Shown here in pieces: positions 1 to 6,074 of a stretch of DNA of 6,074 nucleotides; the stretch's first letter is position 1; each line of letters begins with the position of its first letter. The translations under genes and the position numbers were made by a program. This stretch comes from Acidobacteriota bacterium. GTDB lineage: Bacteria; Acidobacteriota; Terriglobia; Bryobacterales; Bryobacteraceae. A model generated the notes under the pieces. That model worked only from the letters and a program-made list of their open reading frames with translations. It searched no databases and was not told the origin of the DNA. The DNA is taken from NCBI GenBank assembly GCA_947505565.1, contig CANNLB010000197.1, positions 1 to 6,074 of the forward strand, given 5' to 3'.

Positions 1-1
1 C

Positions 2-2818
2 GTCAATGAGGCGGCCACCATCGACGTCACTCTCGAAGTCGGAGCCATCGATCAAGAGCTCACCGTCAACGCCTCGGCTTCCCAGATCAACACCTCGTCC
101 TCTGAACTCTCCTATCTCGTCAGCGAGTCCACCATGCGGGAACTGCCTCTGAACGGGCGCAACTACACCGATTTAGCGCTGCTGCAGCCGGGCGTCGTGG
201 CCTTCCCCCACCGCGACGGTGGCTCGGTCGTCGCCCACGGCCTCGGCACCTCGATCAACGGCCAGGACCCCCGTTCCAACGTCTATCTCATCGACGGCAC
301 CCCGCAGAACGACATGACCAACGGACCCGCCGGATCAGCCGCCGGCACCGTCCTCGGCGTCGAAGCCATTCGCGAATTCCGCGTCGAAGTCAACACCTAC
401 AGCGCCGAGTTCGGGCGCAACAGCGGCGGCCAAATCAACGCCATCACTAAATCCGGCACCAACGATTGGCACGGCAGCCTTTTCCATTTCTTACGTAACG
501 ACAACTTCGACGCTCGCAACTTCTTCGACCCCGCCAAGCGCCCGGACTTTAAACGCAACCAGTTCGGCGGCAGCATCGGAGGCCCCCTCCACAAAGACAA
601 AGACTTCTTCTTCTTCACCTACGAAGGTCTCCGCGATCGCCTCGGACGCACAATCACGTCCACCGTCCCCGACGACAACGCCCGTCGCGGCGTCCTGCCC
701 GACGGCCCCGTCACCATCAACCCCGCCATCGTGCCATTTCTGAACGAAATCCCCCGGGCCAACGGCAGCGCCCGCGGCGGCGGCCTCGCCGACTATGCCT
801 TCGGGTTCAATCAGAAGGTCGACCAGAACTTTCTCCAGGGTCGCTACGATCGCAACATCGGCACTCGCGGCCAACTCTTCGCCCGCCACACCTGGGACGA
901 CGCCGGCCAGTTCCTCCCCACCGACTTCCCCCAATTCCCACGCGAATTTCTCTCCCGCAACCAGTTCTTCACCACCGAATATCGGCACATCCTATCCGCG
1001 CAAACCCTCTTCCACGTCCGCGGTGGATTCAGCCGCACCCGCGTCGGTCAAAACATTCAGGCCAATACCGCCAGCCCCCTCGCCGAATTCGTGCCCGGCC
1101 GCGGCACCACCGGCAACATCGACATCGGCGGCATGCCCCGCTTCGGCACCCAAAGCTCGGCCAACCTCCGCCTCACCCAGAACGTCTTCAGCTTCGACAC
1201 CGGCGCGACGCTCATCCGCGGCAGCCATCTCATCAAAATCGGCATGATGGCCGAACGCTACCAGCTGAACATGGTAAACCCCACCTTCTCCTTGGGCACC
1301 TTCGGCTTCAACGACATTCGCAGCTTTCTCGAAAACCGCCCGGCGCGCTTTCTCGGCCTCACCCCGCAAGCGACTTTCGACCGTTATTGGCGCTTTACCC
1401 TCATGGGCTTTTACATACAGGACTCCTGGAAGGTCAGCCGCCGCTTCACCCTCAACCCCGGCCTGCGCTATGAATACGCCACCATGCCCCAGGATCTCTA
1501 TGGCCGCGACTCGAGCATGAAGAACGTCCTCACGGACGCCCTCCCCGTCGCTGGACCACTTTACGCCAATCCCACCAGGAAAAACATTTCCCCCCGTCTC
1601 GGCTTCGCCTGGGACGTCTTCGGCACCGGCAAAACCTCCCTCCGCGGCGGCTACGGCCTCTTCTTCAACACCAACAATCAGCAGAACCTCATCGTCACCG
1701 TCACCAACCCCCCGGCCACTCCTCGCGTCTCCATCGCCAATCCCACCTTTCCAAATCCGCCCTTCGCCCGCGCCATCGGCAACACCGTCCGTCCCGTTGA
1801 GTTCAATTTGAAGAACCCCTACGTCCAACAGTGGAATCTCAACGTCCAACACCAACTCCCGTTCGGGATCGTCTCCACCATCGGCTACGCCGGCGCCCGC
1901 GGCATCCACCTGCTCCGTTCGAACGACGTCAATATCGTCGAACCCGTCCGCCAAGCCGACGGCTCGCTACTCTTCCCTGCCGGAGCTCCCCGCCGCAATC
2001 CGAACTGGGCCACCATCGAACTCAAGACGAGCGACGGCAACTCCTGGTATCACGCCGGCCTCCTCGAAATCCGCAAACGTCTCGGTCGCGATCTGCAATT
2101 CCAAAGCTCGTATACGTTCGCCCGCAATCTCGACACCACCCAGGCCTCTACCTTCTTCTCCGACGGCACCAACGGCACTACTTCCGCCATGCCCGAGTTC
2201 TCCGGATTCAACTACAACAAGGGCCTCTCCGACTACCACGCCAAACACAACTGGGTCGTCAATTTCACTTACGATCTGCCCATCGCCCGCTCCACCACCG
2301 GCTGGCGGAAGACCGCCTTCTCCGGCTGGCAGATTGCCGGTATCAACAACCTCCGCTCCGGTAGCCCTCTCACCGTCTTCGTCAGCGGCAACCGTTCCCG
2401 CTCCCTTTGGTCACCTTCACTCGGACCCGGCATCGGACAGGACCGCGCCTCCCTCGCCCCCGGCTACACCCATCAAACCGCCGTCCTCGGCGGCCCCGAT
2501 CAGTACTTTGACCCCCGCGCCTTTGTCCTCTCCACTCCCGGCACGCTCGGCAACCTCGGCCGCGGGACCTTCATCGGCCCCGGACTGAAAAGCTTTGACC
2601 TCGCGGCCATCAAGTCCTTCCCTCTCCGCGGTTGGAACGAAAACGCCCGCCTCCAATTCCGCGCCGAATCGTTCAACTTGTTCAACCATACGAATCTCGG
2701 CGTCCCAAATCTCTTGTCGATTTCAACAACGACCGGTGCGATCGGCGCGTTCGGACGCATCCGATCCACGGTCACCGCCTCACGGCAAATTCAGTTCGCC
2801 CTGCGCCTGCAGTTCTGA
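2..2818 (+). CDS. TonB-dependent receptor, Oar-like, 5' end missing
   Basis: This outer-membrane beta-barrel receptor probably imports large ligands such as oligosaccharides or peptides using TonB energy; the ligand cannot be read from sequence. The open frame runs in from the left edge without a stop, so the ATG at 134 is internal. Visible residues 1-27 look like the end of a carboxypeptidase-regulatory-like Ig domain. The plug domain follows, with LPLNGRN at about residues 48-54, YLIDG and [34 protein letters not shown] marks entry into the barrel. Late barrel signatures include [26 protein letters not shown] and [10 protein letters not shown], and the protein ends in RLQF, the aromatic end expected for BAM-assembled barrels. 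The visible part is 938 residues; relatives are usually about 1,000-1,150, so signal peptide and Ig domain are upstream. Codons strongly favour a third-position C. The frame is intact, the family is clear and the substrate unknown. Confidence 0.94.
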   Translation, partial: VNEAATIDVTLEVGAIDQELTVNASASQINTSSSELSYLVSESTMRELPLNGRNYTDLALLQPGVVAFPHRDGGSVVAHGLGTSINGQDPRSNVYLIDGTPQNDMTNGPAGSAAGTVLGVEAIREFRVEVNTYSAEFGRNSGGQINAITKSGTNDWHGSLFHFLRNDNFDARNFFDPAKRPDFKRNQFGGSIGGPLHKDKDFFFFTYEGLRDRLGRTITSTVPDDNARRGVLPDGPVTINPAIVPFLNEIPRANGSARGGGLADYAFGFNQKVDQNFLQGRYDRNIGTRGQLFARHTWDDAGQFLPTDFPQFPREFLSRNQFFTTEYRHILSAQTLFHVRGGFSRTRVGQNIQANTASPLAEFVPGRGTTGNIDIGGMPRFGTQSSANLRLTQNVFSFDTGATLIRGSHLIKIGMMAERYQLNMVNPTFSLGTFGFNDIRSFLENRPARFLGLTPQATFDRYWRFTLMGFYIQDSWKVSRRFTLNPGLRYEYATMPQDLYGRDSSMKNVLTDALPVAGPLYANPTRKNISPRLGFAWDVFGTGKTSLRGGYGLFFNTNNQQNLIVTVTNPPATPRVSIANPTFPNPPFARAIGNTVRPVEFNLKNPYVQQWNLNVQHQLPFGIVSTIGYAGARGIHLLRSNDVNIVEPVRQADGSLLFPAGAPRRNPNWATIELKTSDGNSWYHAGLLEIRKRLGRDLQFQSSYTFARNLDTTQASTFFSDGTNGTTSAMPEFSGFNYNKGLSDYHAKHNWVVNFTYDLPIARSTTGWRKTAFSGWQIAGINNLRSGSPLTVFVSGNRSRSLWSPSLGPGIGQDRASLAPGYTHQTAVLGGPDQYFDPRAFVLSTPGTLGNLGRGTFIGPGLKSFDLAAIKSFPLRGWNENARLQFRAESFNLFNHTNLGVPNLLSISTTTGAIGAFGRIRSTVTASRQIQFALRLQF

Positions 2819-2851
2819 TCGGCCCCATTCGACACAACCGGACTGAGCGTC

Positions 2852-2870
2852 GGAGGAGCCTACGTCCTCC
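2852..2870. other. Small GC-rich hairpin downstream of the receptor gene
   Basis: GGAGGA (2852-2857) and TCCTCC (2865-2870) form a perfect six-pair stem around a seven-base loop, 33 bases after the receptor stop codon. No T-run follows, so it is not a standard intrinsic terminator. It could help protect the 3' end of the receptor mRNA or act with the next hairpin, but this is inferred from base pairing alone. Confidence 0.3.
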
Positions 2871-2885
2871 CCCGGCGTCCTCGTC

Positions 2886-2920
2886 CCGAGCTGCCCGCCT
2901 CCCACGAGCGGAGGGCTCGG
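2886..2920. terminator. Bulged two-step hairpin, possible terminator between convergent genes
   Basis: An outer six-pair stem CCGAGC/GCTCGG (2886-2891 with 2915-2920) stacks on an inner five-pair stem CCTCC/GGAGG (2898-2902 with 2910-2914). The right arm is continuous, while the left arm carries a six-base bulge, TGCCCG. The loop is CACGAGC. It lies 67 bases past the receptor stop in the gap between two convergent genes, where a terminator is expected. Neither side has a T-run, so termination by this element alone is doubtful; Rho-dependent ending or mRNA 3' protection fit as well. Confidence 0.3.
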
Positions 2921-3021
2921 AACGTTTGATCGCCGCTGCGGTCCTTACTCCGTCAGGCCCAGAATCCCTGGCGGCGCGGATTAACGTGCTCCTTACCATC
3001 CCCCCTCCAGGAAGATAAAGC

Positions 3022-3035
3022 AGACCCCATGGTCT
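3022..3035 (-). terminator. Weak hairpin just after the beta-propeller gene
   Basis: AGACC (3022-3026) and GGTCT (3031-3035) form a five-pair stem with a four-base loop. On the minus strand it lies 23 bases beyond the TAA stop of the propeller gene and is followed by GCTTTATCTT, which is moderately T-rich. The stem is short, so this is only a weak intrinsic-terminator candidate. Confidence 0.25.
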
Positions 3036-3058
3036 TCTAGAACAAGCCCACAGGCCGA

Positions 3059-4324
3059 TTACCGCCGCGTTCCAATCGCATACAACGCACCAGCCGTCCG
3101 GATAAAAATCTGTCCGTCCGAAATCGCCGGCGACGAAAGCGTGTACTCCTTCATATCGTTCTCCGCCAGCACTTCAAACGTCGGCCCGGCCTTGACGACC
3201 GTCACTAACCCGTCCTCGCTCGTCACGTACAACTTGCCATCCGCCAACACCGGGCTCGCCGAATAGATCGCCGCTTTGATCCGTTGCCCACCCCAAATCT
3301 CCTTTCCCGTCTTCGCGTCTAAACACCACAAAATCCCGCGATCGTTCGCCACAAACAGGTACTTCCCATCCGTCACCGGCGAAGGTACATCCGGCCCGTT
3401 CGGGTTCTGCCAAACGACGTGCGTCGCCGTCACGTCCCCCCGTCCGCCCGGCCGCAGCGCCGTCAGCGGCTTCACCCGCGTCGGACAATAAATCAAACCA
3501 TCTTTCACTACCGCCGAAGCGATAATCCGGTTCATCGGGTTGTTCCCCGGGTTCAATACATTCGCCCGCCAAAGCTCCTTCAAACTCGCCGGATCATGCC
3601 CCGTCACCACATCCCCCCCCGTGATGATCAACTCCTGCTGCTTGCCCTCTTTCCAAATCTGCGGCGTCGTATAAGAGTCCGGCGACTCCACCACCGCATC
3701 CGTCGCCCGCTCCATACGCACAAGCGTCTTGCCCGACTGCGGATCAATCCGCAGCAGATACGAAGGGTCATCCGTCTTCATCCCGTGCAGCACTTGCACA
3801 TACAAAGCCCCACCCCACAGCAACGGCGAAGAAGCATAGCCCCAGTTCAAACCAAACTTCCCATACTCTTTTTGAATGTCCCGGCTCCAAATCTCCTTGC
3901 CCGTGAAATCGAACGCCTTGAAAATCCCCACCCCCGTCATTACAAAAACAGTTCGCCCGTCCGTCACCGGCGACGGCGAAGACATATTCTGCTTGTTGAT
4001 CTTGTAGTTCCCCCCGGCCAACTTCTGCTTCCAACGCAGTTTACCCGTCGCCCGCGCCACGTCCCAAAGCTGCAGATCATCGCCATCCGCCACATTCAAA
4101 AACACATGGTCGTTCCAGATGATCGGCGTCGCCCCGCTCCGACCCGGCAGCGCCAACTTCCACGTCACGCCCTCCTCGGTCGACCACTTCGACGGCAAAC
4201 CTTTCTCCGCCGATGCCCCGTCCAGCGAAGGCCCGCGCCACTGCGGCCAATTTTCCGCCCAGACCAAACCCATCGCCAACATTCCCAGGAAAACAAATCG
4301 AACCATAGCGAGAGCATAGCTCAA
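3059..4324 (-). CDS. Secreted PQQ-like beta-propeller repeat protein
   Basis: This is an exported beta-propeller of the PQQ-binding-like / BamB-like superfamily. The N-terminus has a short signal peptide, with [17 protein letters not shown] followed by a likely cut before [17 protein letters not shown] near residues 25-32 is typical of the large uncharacterised propeller family abundant in Acidobacteriota and Planctomycetota. Blade repeats of the type SPxxxDGxxxFVxxxxGxxxxxDxxTGKxxW are seen near residues 115-150, 162-204, 314-344, 356-387 and 397-418. No dehydrogenase domain is present, so a true PQQ enzyme is unlikely; ligand binding or scaffolding in the periplasm is the safer inference. 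The start is ambiguous. TTG at 4322-4324 has AGAGGT four bases upstream and an in-frame TAA four codons upstream. ATG at 4304-4306 gives a tidier signal peptide but has no Shine-Dalgarno. The gene is convergent with the receptor and divergent from the SPFH locus. Confidence 0.9.
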   Translation of the reverse strand: MSYALAMVRFVFLGMLAMGLVWAENWPQWRGPSLDGASAEKGLPSKWSTEEGVTWKLALPGRSGATPIIWNDHVFLNVADGDDLQLWDVARATGKLRWKQKLAGGNYKINKQNMSSPSPVTDGRTVFVMTGVGIFKAFDFTGKEIWSRDIQKEYGKFGLNWGYASSPLLWGGALYVQVLHGMKTDDPSYLLRIDPQSGKTLVRMERATDAVVESPDSYTTPQIWKEGKQQELIITGGDVVTGHDPASLKELWRANVLNPGNNPMNRIIASAVVKDGLIYCPTRVKPLTALRPGGRGDVTATHVVWQNPNGPDVPSPVTDGKYLFVANDRGILWCLDAKTGKEIWGGQRIKAAIYSASPVLADGKLYVTSEDGLVTVVKAGPTFEVLAENDMKEYTLSSPAISDGQIFIRTAGALYAIGTRR

Positions 4325-4328
4325 TTGG

Positions 4329-4334
4329 ACCTCT
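4329..4334 (-). promoter_or_regulatory. Shine-Dalgarno AGAGGT supporting a TTG start
   Basis: On the minus strand AGAGGT precedes TTG (4322-4324) by four bases, a workable ribosome-binding site. The downstream in-frame ATG (4304-4306) is preceded by GCTCTCGCT, which has no purine-rich match. This favours the TTG start, adding six residues (MSYALA) before the signal peptide. The site lies in a 34-base gap to the divergent SPFH ATG, so any promoter for the propeller gene must reach into the SPFH coding region. I could not pick a convincing -35/-10 pair there. Confidence 0.45.
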
Positions 4335-4358
4335 TACAAAACGTGATGTCCTTTCGGC

Positions 4359-5103
4359 ATGAAGGGAAAAACAACGTCCGCCCCCGAGCGGTTATCTGAT
4401 GTTGCTCTTCAATCTCCCCGTTTCGCCGCCTCTAGTGCCATGCTGATCTCGGCAATAGGCAGTGACGACAAAGGCGCGATAATCCTCGGAGGCTTATCCC
4501 TCCTCATCCTCGGTTTCGTCATGATGCCCGGTAACTTCACGGGCGAGCCCAACCAGCAGTCCTCCTCCAACTCTTTTGGCCACTACATCGGCACCGTCAT
4601 AGAATCCGGCCGGCGTTGGGCCAACCCCCTTCTTCTCGAAGAAGAAGGTCTCCCGCCGAGCCCGTAACTTCGAAACGAACCATCTGAAAGGCAGCGATCA
4701 CGACGGCAATCCCATTGAGATCGCCGCCGTCGTTGTCTGGCGCGTCGTCGACTCAGCCGACGCCACTTTCCTGGTCGATGACGACTCCAACTACGTCACT
4801 ATCCAATCGGAATCCGCCCTCCGTAAACTCGCAACTGTCTACGCTTACTACTCCCAAGAACCCACCGACATCTCCCTACGCGGGTCCACGGACCTCGTCG
4901 CCGAAGGTCTGCATTCCGAAATCCAAGCCTGCCTCTCCGTCGCCGGAGTCGAGGCAACCGAAGCCCGCATCACCCATCTTGCCTACGCCCCGGAGATCGC
5001 CGCCCGCTCTGAAATCGTCGAAGAAGCCGTCGGCATGTTCAAAATGGCATTTGAACTCTTGAACAAGCGCTCCGTCGTCGACACCGATACCCTGCACCAC
5101 TAA
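4359..5103 (+). pseudogene. SPFH/band-7 membrane protein gene, broken by multiple frameshifts
   Basis: SPFH proteins are membrane-anchored scaffolds that oligomerise in the inner membrane. The intact part (4630-5103) reads FFSKKKVSRRARNF, then DGNPIEIAAVVVWRV, IQSESALRKLA, then EARITHLAYAPEIAA, a pattern typical of an uncharacterised bacterial SPFH group. The 5' part from ATG 4359 has a second membrane helix, GAIILGGLSLLILGFVMM, then GHYIGTV and RRWANP. The frame is lost at CCCCC (4625-4629), and the first frame stops at 4665-4667. Family-like residues also sit out of frame: SGYLMLLFNLPV (4387-4422) and AVLLQLF (4556-4576). Restoring five single-base changes (+1, -1, -1, +1, +1) gives 247 residues; relatives are nearer 290. 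The C-terminal part seems to lack about 14 residues after PEIA and about 28 after the NKRSVV region. V-to-G changes in FTGEPN and LKGSD also look like decay. No Shine-Dalgarno is visible. Sequencing error is the main alternative. Confidence 0.82.
4629..4644. repeat. Inverted repeat at the main SPFH frameshift point
   Basis: CTTCTTC (4629-4635) and GAAGAAG (4638-4644) are perfect inverted copies separated by two bases, immediately after the C-run where the SPFH frame changes. The repeat is largely forced by the FFSKKK coding pattern. It might nonetheless promote polymerase slippage at the C-run, or form a short mRNA hairpin; neither is shown by sequence alone. Confidence 0.4.
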
Positions 5104-5106
5104 ACC

Positions 5107-5265
5107 ATGGCGGAGAAGAAGTCATTCCTACTGCGCGTCGACGCCAAGACCCTCAATCGGCTCAAGCAATGGTCGGATGCGGAATTCCGCTGTCTGAACG
5201 GGCAGAACGAGTATCTGCTCCGCGAGGCGCTTAAGCAATGTGGGCGGCTGAAACCCGAGCAGTGA
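5107..5265 (+). CDS. Arc-like ribbon-helix-helix DNA-binding protein, 52 aa
   Basis: This is a small probable DNA-binding protein of the MetJ/Arc ribbon-helix-helix fold, acting as a dimer in the cytoplasm. Residues 6-11 (SFLLRV) fit the beta-strand that enters the DNA major groove. Helix A covers about residues 13-27. FRCLNGQNEYLLREAL (27-42) fits the turn and helix B, closely recalling the GRSVNSEIYQRVMESF stretch of phage P22 Arc; even the GRL near the end resembles the Arc GRI. The ATG is three bases after the SPFH stop codon, with no Shine-Dalgarno, so it probably depended on translational coupling to the SPFH frame. From memory, similar SPFH genes are often followed by such a small RHH gene. 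Position 34 is Asn where a hydrophobic residue is expected in helix B, so stability may be reduced. No toxin gene is present, so calling it an antitoxin would be unsupported. Confidence 0.8.
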   Translation: MAEKKSFLLRVDAKTLNRLKQWSDAEFRCLNGQNEYLLREALKQCGRLKPEQ

Positions 5266-5294
5266 AGTATCACCAGTGGTAGATTACAGAAATC

Positions 5295-6074
5295 GTGATC
5301 CTTTCCCGTGTCATCTTCTTCAGCCTCTCGCTGGGCCTCCTATGCGCCCAACGGCCCGTTCCTGAACCTACCGCGCTTCTTCTTTGGCCGCAAGGCGCCC
5401 CCGGAGCCCTTGGTGACACCGAGAAGGACCAACCGTCGCTGACGCCCTGGCTGGCCAAGACGCCAAACGGCCAATCCGTTGTCGTCTGCCCCGGCGGCGG
5501 TTACGGTGCCCTCGCCATGGACCACGAGGGCAAGCAGATTGCCCAGTGGCTGAATTCGCAGGGCATTAGCGCGTTTGTCTTGAAGTACCGCCTGGGCCCG
5601 AAGTATCGCCACCCCGTCATGCTGCACGACGTGCAGCGGGCGATCCGCACAGTCCGCGCCAAGGCCACCGATTGGAAGGTGGACGGCAAGCGCATCGGCG
5701 TCTGGGGTTTCTCCGCCGGTGGCCACCTCGCCGCCACGGCCGCCACCCATTTTGACGCGGGCAATCCTTCCAACCAGGACTCGATCGAGCGCATGGGTTC
5801 CCGCCCCGACTTCGCGATTCTCGCTTATCCCGTGATGACCTTCACGCAAGAGGAGTTCGTCCACAAAGGGTCGCGTAAGAATCTGTTGGGCGAAACCCCG
5901 GACTCCCGACTGGTCGAACTGCTCTCGAATGAAAAGCAGGTCACGAAGGATACTCCTCCGACTTTTCTATTCCACACGAACGAGGACACTGGAGTGCCGC
6001 CCGAGAACAGCGTGTTGTTTTATCTAGCGCTGCGCCGGGCCGGGGTTCCAGCCGAACTGCACATTTACGAGAAG
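5295..6074 (+). CDS. Secreted alpha/beta hydrolase (esterase-like), 3' end missing
   Basis: This is an exported serine hydrolase of the BD-FAE / acetyl-xylan-esterase-like group (Aes-type), probably removing acyl groups from sugars or similar esters. The first 260 residues are visible. GTG at 5295-5297 is the best start: an in-frame TAG lies at 5280-5282 and the next in-frame ATG is about 75 codons downstream. The N-terminus [18 protein letters not shown] is a signal peptide with a likely cut before QRPVP; LLC is not a good lipobox. [13 protein letters not shown] opens the mature domain. CPGGGYG (65-71) supplies the oxyanion hole, GFSAGG (138-143) is the nucleophile elbow with Ser140, and [13 protein letters not shown] carries the probable catalytic Asp231. 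The frame leaves the window at HIYEK, just before the expected GxHG histidine. It starts 29 bases after the RHH stop with no clear Shine-Dalgarno. G and C are even on this strand, unlike the genes to the left. The substrate is unknown. Confidence 0.9.
   Translation, partial: MILSRVIFFSLSLGLLCAQRPVPEPTALLLWPQGAPGALGDTEKDQPSLTPWLAKTPNGQSVVVCPGGGYGALAMDHEGKQIAQWLNSQGISAFVLKYRLGPKYRHPVMLHDVQRAIRTVRAKATDWKVDGKRIGVWGFSAGGHLAATAATHFDAGNPSNQDSIERMGSRPDFAILAYPVMTFTQEEFVHKGSRKNLLGETPDSRLVELLSNEKQVTKDTPPTFLFHTNEDTGVPPENSVLFYLALRRAGVPAELHIYEK

Noticed and set aside
992..1954. Long open frame on the minus strand inside the receptor gene
   Set aside because: It is antisense to a clearly recognised receptor, has a low-complexity Gly/Ala/Glu/Val composition and shows no family motif. 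Third-position C bias opposite creates such open frames.
3419..4399. Long Arg/Pro-rich open frame on the plus strand over the propeller gene
   Set aside because: The composition is that of a shadow frame of a GC-rich gene, there is no motif, and the opposite strand carries a convincing propeller protein with a signal peptide.
4715..5062. Ser/Pro-rich 115-residue open frame on the plus strand
   Set aside because: It overlaps the region where the frame of 4630-5103 gives a clear SPFH domain, and its own product is low-complexity.
5107..5265. RHH protein as the antitoxin of a toxin-antitoxin pair
   Set aside because: No small toxin-like gene is adjacent: upstream is the SPFH remnant and downstream a secreted hydrolase.
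5269..5281. Short ACCA-G-TGGT palindrome between the RHH gene and the hydrolase, as a possible RHH operator
   Set aside because: Four pairs are too few to claim an operator, and no second copy was noticed near the SPFH start.
5345..5352. Lipobox in the hydrolase signal peptide
   Set aside because: The residue before Cys is Leu, where Ala, Gly or Ser is expected, so ordinary signal peptidase cleavage after LLCA is more likely.
5340..5864. 174-residue minus-strand open frame
   Set aside because: It is antisense to the hydrolase, whose nucleophile elbow and oxyanion-hole motifs are unmistakable.

Overview
The window looks like a high-GC chromosome piece from an Acidobacteriota bacterium, probably a Bryobacterales/Solibacter-type lineage. 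This rests on recognised protein families, not on a database search. The main clue is a very large Oar-like TonB-dependent receptor with the LPLNGRN plug signature and a C-terminal Phe. It is accompanied by a secreted PQQ-type beta-propeller and a secreted sugar-ester-type alpha/beta hydrolase, both common in such genomes. No RNA genes, CRISPR arrays, insertion sequences or phage genes were seen.

Layout: (1) 2-2818 (+), the 3' 938 codons of the TonB-dependent receptor, whose signal peptide and most of its N-terminal carboxypeptidase-regulatory-like domain lie upstream. (2) 2819-3058, a 240-base convergent intergenic region with several GC-rich hairpins but no textbook terminator. (3) 3059-4324 (-), a secreted PQQ-like beta-propeller protein, possibly starting at a TTG that has a Shine-Dalgarno sequence. 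(4) 4325-4358, a very short 34-base divergent gap. (5) 4359-5103 (+), a broken SPFH/band-7 membrane protein gene. (6) 5107-5265 (+), a 52-residue Arc-like ribbon-helix-helix protein beginning 3 bases after the SPFH stop. (7) 5295-6074 (+), the first 260 codons of a secreted alpha/beta hydrolase that starts with GTG, has a GFSAGG nucleophile elbow and runs off the window.

The most informative part is the SPFH gene. The family protein can be followed along the whole stretch, but only by changing frame five times, mostly at C or T runs. It also appears to lack two internal blocks that the family usually has. The net shift is +1, so a plain translation gives two unrelated-looking short frames. 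The small RHH gene beside it remains open. The long flanking genes show no frameshift, which favours local gene decay over generally poor sequence, although sequencing error is not excluded.

The receptor, propeller protein and hydrolase all belong to the cell envelope or secreted fraction, in line with polymer or oligosaccharide use, but they do not form one operon. The SPFH-RHH pair is a separate unit. The base skew of the + strand is strongly C over G up to about 5100, whatever the gene direction, and then becomes even.
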